From Dallia pectoralis (lineage: Eukaryota > Chordata > Actinopteri > Esociformes > Umbridae): a stretch of 64,000 bases of DNA. The stretch is taken from assembly GCA_029465975.1 (NCBI GenBank), contig CM055747.1:15692647-15756646 (forward strand), in the 5' to 3' direction. Shown piece after piece: positions 34,123-46,000 of the stretch. Each line of letters starts with the position of its first letter. Within the stretch, counting starts at the first letter, position 1. The notes under the pieces were generated by a model. The model did not search any database. It was not told the origin of the DNA and saw only the letters and a list, made by a program, of their open reading frames with translations. The translations under genes were made by a program, and so were the position numbers.

Positions 34123-37100
34123 TGTCGGTCTCTTGTGTGTGTTTTCTGTCTCTTGTGTGTGTTTTCTGTCTCTTGTGTGTGTTTTCTGTCTCTTGTGTGT
34201 GTTTTCTGTCTCTTGTGTGTGTTTTCTGTCTCTTGTGTGTGTTTTCTGTCTCTTGTGTGTGTTTTCTGTCTCTTGTGTGTGTTTTCTGTCTCTTGTGTGT
34301 GTTTTCTGTCTCTTGTGTGTGTTTTCTGTCTCTTGTGTGTGTTTTCTGTCTCTTGTGTGTGTTTTCTGTCTCTTGTGTGTGTTTTCTGTCTCTTGTGTGT
34401 GTTTTCTGTCTCTTGTGTGTGTTTTCTGTCTCTTGTGTGTGTTTTCTGTCTCTTGTGTGTGTTTTCTGTCTCTTGTGTGTGTTTTCTGTCTCTTGTGTGT
34501 GTTTTCTGTCTCTTGTGTGTGTTTTCTGTCTCTTGTGTGTGTTTTCTGTCTCTTGTGTGTGTTTTCTGTCTCTTGTGTGTGTTTTCTGTCTCTTGTGTGT
34601 GTTTTCTGTCTCTTGTGTGTGTTTTCTGTCTCTTGTGTGTGTTTTCTGTCTCTTGTGTGTGTTTTCTGTCTCTTGTGTGTGTTTTCTGTCTCTTGTGTGT
34701 GTTTTCTGTCTCTTGTGTGTGTTTTCTGTCTCTTGTGTGTGTTTTCTGTCTCTTGTGTGTGTTTTCTGTCTCTTGTGTGTGTTTTCTGTCTCTTGTGTGT
34801 GTTTTCTGTCTCTTGTGTGTGTTTTCTGTCTCTTGTGTGTGTTTTCTGTCTCTTGTGTGTGTTTTCTGTCTCTTGTGTGTGTTTTCTGTCTCTGTGTGTG
34901 TTTTCTGTCTCTGTGTGTGTTTTCTGTCTCTGTGTGTGTTTTCTGTCTCTGTGTGTTTTCTGTTTTCTGTCTCTGTGTGTGTTTTCTGTCTCTGTGTGTG
35001 TTTTCTGTCTGTGTGTGTTTTCTGTCTCTGTGTGTGTTTTCTGTCTCTGTGTGTGTTTTCTGTCTCTGTGTGTGTTTTCTGTCTCTGTGTGTGTTTTCTG
35101 TCTCTGTGTGTGTTTTCTGTCTCTGTGTGTGTTTTCTGTCTCTGTGTGTGTTTTCTGTCTCTGTGTGTGTTTTCTGTCTCTGTGTGTGTTTTCTGTCTCT
35201 GTGTGTGTTTTCTGTCTCTGTGTGTGTTTTCTGTCTCTGTGTGTGTTTTCTGTCTCTGTGTGTGTTTTCTGTCTCTGTGTGTGTTTTCTGTCTCTGTGTG
35301 TGTTTTCTGTCTCTGTGTGTGTTTTCTGTCTCTGTGTGTGTTTTCTGTCTCTGTGTGTGTTTTCTGTCTCTGTGTGTGTTTTCTGTCTCTGTGTGTGTTT
35401 TCTGTCTCTGTGTGTGTTTTCTGTCTCTGTGTGTGTTTTCTGTCTCTGTGTGTGTTTTCTGTCTCTGTGTGTGTTTTCTGTCTCTGTGTGTGTTTTCTGT
35501 CTCTGTGTGTGTTTTCTGTCTCTGTGTGTGTTTTCTGTCTCTGTGTGTGTTTTCTGTTTCTGTGTGTGTTTTCTGTCTCTGTGTGTTTTCTGTTTTCTGT
35601 CTCTGTGTGTGTTTTCTGTCTCTGTGTGTGTTTTCTGTCTCTGTGTGTGTTTTCTGTCTCTTGTGTGTGTTTTCTGTCTCTTGTGTGTGTTTTCTGTCTC
35701 TTGTGTGTGTTTTCTGTCTCTTGTGTGTGTTTTCTGTCTCTTGTGTGTGTTTTCTGTCTCTTGTGTGTGTTTTCTGTCTCTTGTGTGTGTTTTCTGTCTC
35801 TTGTGTGTGTTTTCTGTCTCTTGTGTGTGTTTTCTGTCTCTTGTGTGTGTTTTCTGTCTCTTGTGTGTGTTTTCTGTCTCTGTGTGTGTTTTCTGTCTCT
35901 GTGTGTGTTTTCTGTCTCTGTGTGTGTTTTCTGTCTCTGTGTGTGTTTTCTGTCTCTGTGTGTGTTTTCTGTCTCTGTGTGTGTTTTCTGTCTCTGTGTG
36001 TGTTTTCTGTCTCTGTGTGTGTTTTCTGTCTCTGTGTGTGTTTTCTGTCTCTGTGTGTGTTTTCTGTCTCTGTGTGTGTTTTCTGTCTCTGTGTGTGTTT
36101 TCTGTCTCTGTGTGTGTTTTCTGTCTCTGTGTGTGTTTTCTGTCTCTGTGTGTGTTTTCTGTCTCTGTGTGTGTTTTCTGTCTCTGTGTGTGTTTTCTGT
36201 CTCTGTGTGTGTTTTCTGTCTCTGTGTGTGTTTTCTGTCTCTGTGTGTGTTTTCTGTCTCTGTGTGTGTTTTCTGTCTCTGTGTGTGTTTTCTGTCTCTG
36301 TGTGTGTTTTCTGTCTCTGTGTGTGTTTTCTGTCTCTGTGTGTGTTTTCTGTCTCTGTGTGTGTTTTCTGTCTCTGTGTGTGTTTTCTGTCTCTGTGTGT
36401 GTTTTCTGTCTCTGTGTGTGTTTTCTGTCTCTGTGTGTGTTTTCTGTCTCTGTGTGTGTTTTCTGTCTCTGTGTGTGTTTTCTGTCTCTGTGTGTGTTTT
36501 CTGTCTCTGTGTTTTTTCTGTCTCTGTGTGTGTTTTCTGTCTCTGTGTGTGTTTTCTGTCTCTGTGTGTGTTTTCTGTCTCTGTGTGTGTTTTCTGTCTC
36601 TGTGTGTGTTTTCTGTCTCTGTGTGTGTTTTCTGTCTCTGTGTGTGTTTTCTGTCTCTGTGTGTGTTTTCTGTCTCTGTGTGTGTTTTCTGTCTCTGTGT
36701 GTGTTTTCTGTCTCTGTGTGTGTTTTCTGTCTCTGTGTGTGTTTTCTGTCTCTGTGTGTGTTTTCTGTCTCTGTGTGTGTTTTCTGTCTCTGTGTGTGTT
36801 TTCTGTCTCTGTGTGTGTTTTCTGTCTCTGTGTGTGTTTTCTGTCTCTGTGTGTGTTTTCTGTCTCTGTGTGTGTTTTCTGTCTCTGTGTGTGTTTTCTG
36901 TCTCTGTGTGTGTTTTCTGTCTCTGTGTGTGTTTTCTGTCTCTGTGTGTGTTTTCTGTCTCTGTGTGTGTTTTCTGTCTCTGTGTGTGTTTTCTGTCTCT
37001 GTGTGTGTTTTCTGTCTCTGTGTGTGTTTTCTGTCTCTGTGTGTGTTTTCTGTCTCTGTGTGTGTTTTCTGTCTCTTGTGTGTGTTTTCTGTCTCTTGTG

Positions 37101-38679
37101 TGTGTTTTCTGTCTCTTGTGTGTGTTTTCTGTCTCTTGTGTGTGTTTTCTGTCTCTTGTGTGTGTTTTCTGTCTCTTGTGTGTGTTTTCTGTCTCTTGTG
37201 TGTGTTTTCTGTCTCTTGTGTGTGTTTTCTGTCTCTTGTGTGTGTTTTCTGTCTCTTGTGTGTGTTTTCTGTCTCTTGTGTGTGTTTTCTGTCTCTTGTG
37301 TGTGTTTTCTGTCTCTTGTGTGTGTTTTCTGTCTCTTGTGTGTGTTTTCTGTCTCTTGTGTGTGTTTTCTGTCTCTGTGTGTGTTTTCTGTCTCTGTGTG
37401 TGTTTTCTGTCTCTGTGTGTGTTTTCTGTCTCTGTGTGTGTTTTCTGTCTCTGTGTGTGTTTTCTGTCTCTGTGTGTGTTTTCTGTCTCTGTGTGTGTTT
37501 TCTGTCTCTGTGTGTGTTTTCTGTCTCTGTGTGTGTTTTCTGTCTCTGTGTGTGTTTTCTGTCTCTGTGTGTGTTTTCTGTCTCTGTGTGTGTTTTCTGT
37601 CTCTGTGTGTGTTTTCTGTCTCTGTGTGTGTTTTCTGTCTCTGTGTGTGTTTTCTGTCTCTGTGTGTGTTTTCTGTCTCTGTGTGTGTTTTCTGTCTCTG
37701 TGTGTTTTTCTGTCTCTGTGTGTGTTTTCTGTCTCTGTGTGTGTTTTCTGTCTCTGTGTGTGTTTTCTGTCTCTGTGTGTGTTTTCTGTCTCTGTGTGTG
37801 TTTTCTGTCTCTGTGTGTGTTTTCTGTCTCTGTGTGTGTTTTCTGTCTCTGTGTGTGTTTTCTGTCTCTGTGTGTGTTTTCTGTCTCTGTGTGTGTTTTC
37901 TGTCTCTGTGTGTGTTTTCTGTCTCTGTGTGTGTTTTCTGTCTCTGTGTGTGTTTTCTGTCTCTGTGTGTGTTTTCTGTCTCTGTGTGTGTTTTCTGTCT
38001 CTGTGTGTGTTTTCTGTCTCTGTGTGTGTTTTCTGTCTCTGTGTGTGTTTTCTGTCTCTGTGTGTGTTTTCTGTCTCTGTGTGTGTTTTCTGTCTCTGTG
38101 TGTGTTTTCTGTCTCTGTGTGTGTTTTCTGTCTCTGTGTGTGTTTTCTGTCTCTGTGTGTGTTTTCTGTCTCTGTGTGTGTTTTCTGTCTCTGTGTGTGT
38201 TTTCTGTCTCTGTGTGTGTTTTCTGTCTCTGTGTGTGTTTTCTGTCTCTGTGTGTGTTTTCTGTCTCTGTGTGTGTTTTCTGTCTCTGTGTGTGTTTTCT
38301 GTCTCTGTGTGTGTTTTCTGTCTCTGTGTGTGTTTTCTGTCTCTGTGTGTGTTTTCTGTCTCTGTGTGTGTTTTCTGTCTCTGTGTGTGTTTTCTGTCTC
38401 TGTGTGTGTTTTCTGTCTCTGTGTGTGTTTTCTGTCTCTGTGTGTGTTTTCTGTCTCTGTGTGTGTTTTCTGTCTCTGTGTGTGTTTTCTGTCTCTGTGT
38501 GTGTTTTCTGTCTCTGTGTGTGTTTTCTGTCTCTGTGTGTGTTTTCTGTCTCTGTGTGTGTTTTCTGTCTCTGTGTGTGTTTTCTGTCTCTGTGTGTGTT
38601 TTCTGTCTCTGTGTGTGTTTTCTGTCTCTGTGTGTGTTTTCTGTCTCTGTGTGTGTTTTCTGTCTCTGTGTGTGTCTCT
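34123..38679. repeat. Minisatellite with alternating 20-bp and 19-bp blocks, A-free plus strand
   Basis: About 235 copies of GTTTTCTGTCTCTTGTGTGT (20 bp) or the 19-bp form with one T less (CTCTGTGTG). Forms occur in blocks: 20-bp at about 34129-34892, 35658-35881 and 37074-37372; 19-bp in the intervals between and to the end. I see no A on the plus strand over this interval, so no stop codon is possible in any of the six frames. That explains frames of 1,530-1,610 codons, which I do not interpret as genes. TG-rich segments could adopt Z-DNA. Confidence 0.97.
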
Positions 38680-39030
38680 ATCTGTTTGGATTGGCAGATG
38701 AACACTCATGTCAATGTATGAACGCAAAAGTAAAGGATCTAGACTTAGGGCTGTTACCACACAGTGGTGGTGGCTATTCCAAACCAGCCGAAGGCTGTGT
38801 CCAATCATCCAGCCCTCTCAGCCCATACCTGGTCCACTGGTCTGGGCTTAAGATCTGTGCCAAAGTCTCCACGGCTGAGGAGTCACGACTAGGAGCTCAA
38901 TGGATTTGTTCTAAACCGGTCAGGCTTTCCCATTTTGCAAATAAATAGTAAATGTCTTTGGTAATGTTCCTTCTTGTCAAACATATTACGTTAAATTAGC
39001 TGGCTCACAAACGCTTAACTACTGGCTAGA
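38680..39030. other. Unique intronic sequence
   Basis: Plus-strand frame from the array continues here for about 85 codons with no recognised domain. No feature supported. Confidence 0.45.
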
Positions 39031-40096
39031 CCTGTCACGATTATTAAATAATCGTTTGATCGCGATTATTTGGTCTAATCGCGGTCATTACAGATAATCA
39101 ATATGATCGCCCACTATTAGTGCATTTCCACTAACCCGGAATAACCCCGTCATTTTTAAATAGTTCACTTCTTGCTGTGAGAAACAGCCACATCCCGATG
39201 ATCAAAAACAGCATATGCACTCGGTGCGTTCGGTGGAAGTATTTAGAAAAATGCTATTTCGGACTATTTCTTGTATAACGTTTAATGACATAGAAGCCGC
39301 TAATCTGTTATATATTATTGAAAAGCTGAGGTTCTGCTGAATAAAATGATGCCCGACTTGAAAAGATCTGGAAATATACATTTTGAGTAATTTGCCTCTA
39401 AAGACCGGCATCACTCTCCTCGCCATAGAAAACCAATGGGCAGAGCTCAGAGTTCCAATAAGATAATCATTTTTTTGGACTTGTGTATGATCACATGGAA
39501 GCCCGCTAAACTGTTATATATTATTGAAAAGCTGAAGTTCTGCTGGATAAAACGATGGCCAATTTGAAAAAAATCTGGAAATATACATTTGAGAGATCTG
39601 AAGCAGCGCCGTTTCTTATGTGTAGTGTTTTTCCATAGTGAAACGGAGGTAGGATCTGATGCTGTCTTAAGCCAGAAAAGGTCAACATGCTAGTGTTTCT
39701 TTCCCGGAATCTTCAAGCCATTAAGGAGCATGATTGTTTGTATTTAAGAATTTGACTTTTATGGCCTGTTCTGTTATGGTCATAGTTAATATTTGTGATT
39801 CATTGTTTATGTTATTTACAGAATTTACAGTAAATATATATATTTTACTTTAGTTGGGAATACTGAATCCTTTTTGTGTTATGGTAACTGAAATATACAT
39901 TTTTTTCATTGAATAAATAACTTTATTATTTCAAGGCTTTAAGTGTATTAATGTGTTATTGCAAGTGACAATTTACAAGGGATTCAATTAAATAATCACA
40001 AAAATTTGTATGACAATTAATCGACAAAGCCCTAAAACAGGTTATTAATTGTCAAAGTTATAAGAGACAATTAATCGTCGTAATCGCAATTATTTA
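39031..40096. mobile_element. hAT-like remnant with ATCG-rich ends
   Basis: Begins near CTAGACCTGTCACGATTATT then AATAATCGTTTGATCGCG. The right side has CAATTAATCGACAAAGCCCT and a second GACAATTAATCGTCGTAATC. These inverted, ATCG/ATTAATCG-rich ends resemble fish hAT elements with TAGGGCTGTCACGAT-type termini. I could not find a clear 8-bp duplication, so exact ends are uncertain. Inside, a segment of about 110-130 bp is duplicated: CTGTTATATATTATTGAAAA occurs at about 39305 and 39509 with similar flanks. Confidence 0.5.
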
Positions 40097-40430
40097 CAAG
40101 TAAATTTATGTTTCACTTGTCCATGCACAAAAGTCACTTGTCCGGGTAAAGATTTATAAATTACATTTTTATTTTTGCAAATTGAAAGCATACAAAATAT
40201 AAACACAATATCAATACAATTCATTTGAAACAGTAGAAATAACTTTGTCTCAATAATACAAAGTAATTCTTTGCACTCTGGTGTGCAGTCTATCACCAGA
40301 GGTAGTGGTGACTCTTGGTGTAAAAAAATAAAACTCTGACCTTTATGCAGGGTAAGTCATATAGGCAACATAACTGGAACACTATTCATCCTCTGTATCT
40401 TCGGACCGACACCTCCTTGATTCCCAGGGG

Positions 40431-40681
40431 TTAAAACCTGTGCGCCGCTGCCTTTTGCTGCAGGTCCACCACCAATCCAGCATCAAAGTTTTGCAACTTT
40501 GGGCCCTCTACTGACAGAAATAGCAGCCTCTGAAGCTGGACTGATCTGAGGCTGGTCCTCCAGTCAGACTTAATGCATTTCATGGTTGAGAACCCTCTCT
40601 CACACACAGCTGTGCTGACTGGCAGGACCAAGTACATTTTCAAGAGTGTCACCAAACTCCTGAACCGTTCACATCTCTCAT
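40431..40681 (-). pseudogene. hAT dimerisation-domain exon (ZNF862-like), C-terminal
   Basis: Minus-strand exon with a good acceptor (TTTCCTATCTTTTCAG, AG at 40682-40683) and a TAA stop at about 40431. The frame contains SLVTLLKMYLVLPVSTAVCE, then RGFSTMKCIKSDWRTSLRS and LQRLLFLSVEGP. This is the hAT family C-terminal dimerisation domain (the conserved P-x-S-x-A-x-x-E-R-x-F-S-x-M/L core), close to the form in ZNF862-like and related domesticated hAT proteins. The middle catalytic region is missing between this exon and 41470. Direct splicing to the upstream exon would be out of frame, so the unit is probably a dead transposon. Confidence 0.75.
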
Positions 40682-41095
40682 CTGAAAAGATAGGAAAATA
40701 TAAGATTATATTTTATCGTTCTCTCATTCTGATGACAGCCACTACGTTTTACTTGTCTTCCTCCTGTTTAAGGATACATATATATATATATATGTATATG
40801 TAACAATTTAGGTGTTATTAAAAGAAAATATATTTGTTACATACAACATTTACACAACTTCTGCAGATTTAAACACGTTGTTATGTAAGTTACTGTTTTG
40901 CAGGTCCGTCCCAAAATACTTTGGTAACATACAGACTGTGCAGTTAATTTAATGCTCAACACTTGAACTGGGGTGTCATTACTTGAAAGAGGAACTCTGC
41001 ATCATCTAAGTTACAGTATGTACATTATCATGGTTTGGAAATACTGTGACTTGCTTAAGTAGGCAAATGGCTGGTAGAACATAACTTTTCTTAAT

Positions 41096-41406
41096 TAGGG
41101 GTGTAACGGTTCACAAAATTCACGGTTCGTTTGATACGATACACTTGTGTCTGTCAACCACACAATAGAGTAACGTTACTTTGGCTCAGTTTCGTTCCGC
41201 TTAACTTGCATTATGTTTGCCATTTGATGTTGGACATTATGAGCGCGCTTGCCACACACGTCACGGCTGTATTTGAAAATTGAAATAACGACATTTTTTG
41301 GTCAGCAATAAAAATGGTCCAAAATGCGCACCGAAAACCGAACCGAAAGCCTCGTACCAAACGGTTCAATATTACGAATACATGTAAACTTATCGTTACA
41401 CCCCTA
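41096..41406. mobile_element. hAT-type MITE, 311 bp
   Basis: Termini TAGGGGTGTAACG and CGTTACACCCCTA are perfect 13-bp inverted repeats. Sequence next to the left end (GTTCACAAAATTCACGGTTC) is mirrored near the right end (CGAACCGAAAGC), as in abundant fish hAT MITEs. Flanks TTCTTAAT and TTCATAGT agree in six of eight bases, a plausible aged 8-bp duplication. It sits between the two decayed hAT exons. Confidence 0.85.
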
Positions 41407-41469
41407 TTCATAGTAATTTCAGTGAATCAAACTGCTGCAAGACCCAGTGCAATGTAAAACGTCACTTAC

Positions 41470-41660
41470 TTGTCAGCCTGGGTGGGTTGCTCCCGACAGA
41501 CCCCGCAGAGCATAACTCCGTCTTCATAAACAACCCAGTCCAATTCATCCTTCCATTTGTCTAAGAACTTCCTGTCTCGTTTTAATTCTGTTGGTGTGAG
41601 GTGAATTGTTTTATGGGCTTTTCCTGGCGCTTGGCCGGGCTGCGGAGCCTGAAGAAACAT
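41470..41660 (-). pseudogene. N-terminal exon of a ZNF862-like hAT protein
   Basis: Minus-strand frame from ATG at 41658-41660 (context AAGAAGATGT) encodes about 63 residues, including KRDRKFLDKWKDELDWVVYE and GVMLCGVCREQP. The W..E..W....G.M.C..C pattern is typical of the TTF/ZNF862-type N-terminal zinc finger in hAT-derived proteins. It ends at a strong donor, GACAA/GTAAGTGAC (41470/41469). The only downstream coding piece is the dimerisation exon at 40431-40681, whose phase does not match, so middle exons are lost. Two CCAAT-type motifs (GATTGGCCAATCA) lie about 75 bp upstream of the ATG and could be the old promoter. Confidence 0.65.
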
Positions 41661-41885
41661 CTTCTTTTGTGTTTAAATGCCGTGGCGGAAGCGACCACTG
41701 ACGCAGGTAAAAATGTTTGAACTTGGACCGACTCCTGATTGGCCAATCAAAGCATTGGAGGCTGTTTCGACGGATTGTGGGGCAGTAAATGTGTTCGTTT
41801 CAAATCGGTAAATTAAATTAGTAAAATAGACAATGAGCGGCGCATAACGTGAAGTAACATGGCATTTTATTTTGTTTGAAATTTT
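41661..41885. other. Upstream flank of the hAT exon, possible old promoter
   Basis: Contains GATTGGCCAATCA at about 41738-41750, a pair of opposed CCAAT boxes upstream of the minus-strand ATG. No TATA box seen. Function not demonstrable. Confidence 0.3.
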
Positions 41886-42140
41886 ACATGACCAGTATAC
41901 ATATGACCAGTATACACATGACCAGTACACATGACCAGTACACATGACCAGTACACATGACCAGTACACATGACCAGTACACATTACCAGTACACATGAC
42001 CAGTATACATATGACCAGTATACACATGACCAGTACACATGACCAGTACACATGACCAGTACACATGACCAGTACACATGACCAGTACACATGACCAGTA
42101 CACATGACCAGTACACATGACCAGTACATATGCCCAGTAT
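41886..42140. repeat. Minisatellite, 13-bp monomer
   Basis: About 19 copies of CAGTACACATGAC, with longer CAGTATACATATGAC variants that recur in two places (about 41890-41925 and 42001-42035), 111 bp apart. Confidence 0.95.
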
Positions 42141-42557
42141 AGAGCAAACAGTACATAGACACACAGTAAACATCCCCAATGTACTATAGTGTCAAATTAA
42201 GTGAATAAAGCCTTTATTCTCATGCATGACAGACTCCTCATGCTGAATTAGCTCTATTAGAAGGGACACTTCTCTACAGAGTTTGAGTGAGGCCACACCC
42301 TCAACCCCATTTAGTGAGTAGATGGGGGTTGGTGTGTGGGGATACCAGTTAACTCCCTGCAGATGCGACACTACATTTTTACGTATCCATATTTCATATA
42401 CTTGGCCCCTCTACTGGGAATACTATCTGAATGTAGGTATTTTCAGGCAGCTGGAAGCGATACGATTGGGAGGAAAGGCAATAAAATACGTCCCATAGAA
42501 AAGGAGAGCAGGAATGAGTGCAAGTTGTTCCAACTGCAGATCCAGTGTTGGAACCCC
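42141..42557. other. Unique intronic sequence
   Basis: About 415 bp unique DNA; no exon recognised. Confidence 0.5.
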
Positions 42558-42843
42558 TTCCTGTCTGTACGTACCTGCCGTCTGTCTGTCTGTATGTACG
42601 TACCTGCCGTCTGTCTGTATGTATGGACGTACGTACGTACCTGCCGTCTGTCTGTATGTAGGTACCTGCCGTCTGTCGGTCTGTCTGTATGTACGTACCT
42701 GCCGTCTGTGTCTGTATGTACGTACCTGGCGTCTGTCTGTCTGTATGTACGTAGCTGCCGTGTGTCTGTATGTATGTACCTGCTGTCCGTATATACCTGC
42801 TGTCCGTATGTACCTGCTGTCTGTATGTACCTGCTGTCTGTAG
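42558..42843. repeat. Irregular minisatellite, about 16-29 bp units
   Basis: Copies of ACCTGCCGTCTGTCTGTATG with variable GTACGTAC and CTGT extensions; later copies become ACCTGCTGTCCGTATGT. Composite of a GTAC/CTGT microsatellite and a longer unit. Long frames on both strands are repeat read-through. Confidence 0.88.
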
Positions 42844-43012
42844 CCACACACCCACAGCCACAAATATACACACACTGACACCCACCCTGACACACACACA
42901 CACGCACAGAGAGATACGCTGAGTCATCCCAGTGGGATTCTTGTTCGATCCTCATGGTGTTATTGGTCATGGTCTCCCTAAACATCCGGCTCATCCACAT
43001 TTCTTTCCCTAA
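42844..43012. other. Unique sequence with CA-rich run
   Basis: CA-rich stretch at about 42845-42908, then unique sequence up to the large array. Confidence 0.6.
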
Positions 43013-46000
43013 TATGGCTTTAAGGTAAATGGAAGGTCCCCTAATAGAGCTTTAAGGTAAATGGAAGGTCCCCTATTAGAGCTTTAAGGTAAATGGAAGG
43101 TCCCCTCTAATAGAGCTTGAAGGTAAATGGAAGGTCCCCTAATAGAGCTTTAAGGTAAATGGAAGGTCCCCTATTAGAGCTTTAAGGTAATAGGAAGGTC
43201 CCCTAATAGAGCTTGAAGGTAAATGGAAGGTCCCCTCTAGAAGAGCTTTAAGGTAAATGGATGGTCCCCTAATAGAGCTTTAAGGTAAATGGAAGGTCCC
43301 CTATTAGAGCTTTAAGGTAAATGGAAGGTCCCCTAATAGAGCTTTAAGATAAATGGAAGGTCCCCTTTAATAGAGCTTGAAGGTAAATGGAAGGTCCCCT
43401 CTAATAGAGCTTGAAGGTAAATGGAAGGTCCCCTAATAGAGCTTTAAGGTAAATGGAAGGTCCCCTCTAATAGAGCTTTAAGGTAAAAGGAAGGTCCCCT
43501 CTAATAGAGCTTGAAGGTAAATGGAAGGTCCCCTCTAATAGAGCTTTAAGGTAAATGGAAGGTCCCCTCTAATAGAGCTTGAAGGTAAATGGAAGGTCCC
43601 CTAATAGAGCTTTAAGGTAAATGGAAGGTCCCCTCTAATAGAGCTTTAAGGTAAATGGAAGGTCCCCTATTAGAGCTTTAAGGTAAATGGAAGGTCCCCT
43701 AATAGAGCTTTAAGGTAAATGGAAGGTCCCCTCTAATAGAGCTTTAAGGTAAATGGAAGGTCCCCTCTAATAGAGCTTGAAGGTAAATGGAAGGTCCCCT
43801 AATAGAGCTTTAAGGTAAATGGAAGGTCCCCTATTAGAGCTTTAAGGTAATAGGAAGGTCCCCTAATAGAGCTTTAAGGTAAATGGAAGGTCCCCTCTAA
43901 TAGAGCTTGAAGGTAAATGGAAGGTCCCCTCTAGAAGAGCTTTAAGGTAAATGGAAGGTCCCCTAATAGAGCTTTAAGGTAAATGGAAGGTCCCCTCTAA
44001 TAGAGCTTGGAGGTAAATGGAAGGTCCCCTCTAATAGAGCTTGAAGGTAAATGGAAGGTCCCTAATAGAGCTTTAAGGTAAATGGAAGGTCCCCTCTAAT
44101 AGAGCTTTAAGGTAAATGGAAGGTCCCCTCTAATAGAGCTTGAAGGTAAATGGAAGGTCCCCTCTAATAGAGCTTTAAGGTAAATGGAAGGTCCCCTCTA
44201 ATAGAGCTTGAAGGTAAATGGAAGGTCCCCTAATAGAGCATTAAGGTAAATGGAAGGTCCCCTCTAATAGAGCTTTAAGGTAAATGGAAGGTCCCCTATT
44301 AGAGCTTTAAGGTAAATGGAAGGTCCCCTAATAGAGCTTCAAGGTAAATGGAAGGTCCCCTCTAATAGAGCTTTAAGGTAAATGGAAGGTCCCCTCTAAT
44401 AGAGCTTGAAGGTAAATGGAAGGTCCCCTAATAGAGCTTTAAGGTAAATGGAAGGTCCCCTATTAGAGCTTTAAGGTAATAGGAAGGTCCCCTAATAGAG
44501 CTTGAAGGTAAATGGAAGGTCCCCTCTAATAGAGCTTGAAGGTAAATGGAAGGTCCCCTCTAGAAGAGCTTTAAGGTAAATGGAAGGTCCCCTATTAGAG
44601 CTTTAAGGTAAATGGAAGGTCCCCTAATAGAGCTTTAAGGTAAATGGAAGGTCCCATCTAATAGAGCTTGAAGGTAAATGGAAGGTCCCCTCTAATAGAG
44701 CTGTAAGGTAAATGGAAGGTCCCCTAATAGAGCTTTAAGGTAAATGGAAGGTCCCCTCTAATAGAGCTTGAAGGTAAATGGAAGGTCCCCTAATAGAGCT
44801 TTAAGGTAAATGGAAGGTCCCCTCTAGAAGAGCTTTAAGGTAAATGGAAGGTCCCCTATTAGAGCTTTAAGGTAAATGGAAGGTCCCCTAATAGAGCTTT
44901 AAGGTAAATGGAAGGTCCCATCTAATAGAGCTTGAAGGTAAATGGAAGGTCCCCTCTAATAGAGCTTGAAGGTAAATGGAAGGTCCCTAATAGAGCTTTA
45001 AGGTAAATGGAAGGTCCCCTCTAATAGAGCTTGAAGGTAAATGGAAGGTCCCCTAATAGAGCTTTAAGGTAAATGGAAGGTCCCTCTAATAGAGCTTGAA
45101 GGTAAATGGAAGGTCCCTAATAGAGCTTTAAGGTAAATGGAAGGTCCCCTCTAATAGAGCTTGAAGGTAAATGGAAGGTCCCCTAATAGAGCTTTAAGGT
45201 AAATGGAAGGTCCCCTCTAATAGAGCTTGAAGGTAAATGGAAGGTCCCCTAATAGAGCTTTAAGGTAAATGGAAGGTCCCCTATTAGAGCTTTAAGGTAA
45301 ATGGAAGGTCCCCTAATAGAGCTTTAAGGTAAATGGAAGGTCCCCTCTAATAGAGCTTGAAGGTAAATGGAAGGTCCCCTCTAATAGAGCTTTAAGGTAA
45401 ATGGAAGGTCCCCTATTAGAGCTTTAAGGTAAATGGAAGGTCCCCTAATAGAGCTTCAAGGTAAATGGAAGGTCCCCTCTAATAGAGCTTTAAGGTAAAT
45501 GGAAGGTCCCCTCTAATAGAGCTTGAAGGTAAATGGAAGGTCCCTAATAGAGCTTTAAGGTAAATGGAAGGTCCCCTATTAGAGCTTTAAGGTAATAGGA
45601 AGGTCCCTAATAGAGCTTTAAGGTAAATGGAAGGTCCCCTCTAATAGAGCTTGAAGGTAAATGGAAGGTCCCCTCTAGAAGAGCTTTAAGGTAAATGGAA
45701 GGTCCCCTATTAGAGCTTTAAGGTAAATGGAAGGTCCCCTAATAGAGCTTTAAGGTAAATGGAAGGTCCCATCTAATAGAGCTTGAAGGTAAATGGAAGG
45801 TCCCCTCTAATAGAGCTTGAAGGTAAATGGAAGGTCCCCTAATAGAGCTTTAAGGTAAATGGAAGGTCCCCTCTAATAGAGCTTGAAGGTAAATGGAAGG
45901 TCCCTAATAGAGCTATAAGGTAAATGGAAGGTCCCTCTAATAGAGCTTGAAGGTAAATGGAAGGTCCCCTCTAGAAGAGCTTTAAGGTAAATGGAAGGTC

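Noticed and set aside
34093..38948. Open frames of 1,531-1,608 codons on both strands
   Set aside because: The interval is a 19/20-bp repeat with an A-free plus strand, so stops cannot occur. The translations are periodic low-complexity strings (Arg/Lys/His/Thr/Gln or Cys/Val/Phe/Leu/Ser) in several frames at once. No start context or splice evidence.
42558..42843. Possible recombination signal or origin because of GTACGTAC palindromes
   Set aside because: The palindromes arise from the microsatellite component of the repeat, and no independent evidence is visible.
42394..43000. Minus-strand frames of up to 185 codons rich in Thr-Tyr-Arg-Gln
   Set aside because: They read through the GTAC/CTGT-rich irregular minisatellite in several frames at once. 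No domain recognised.
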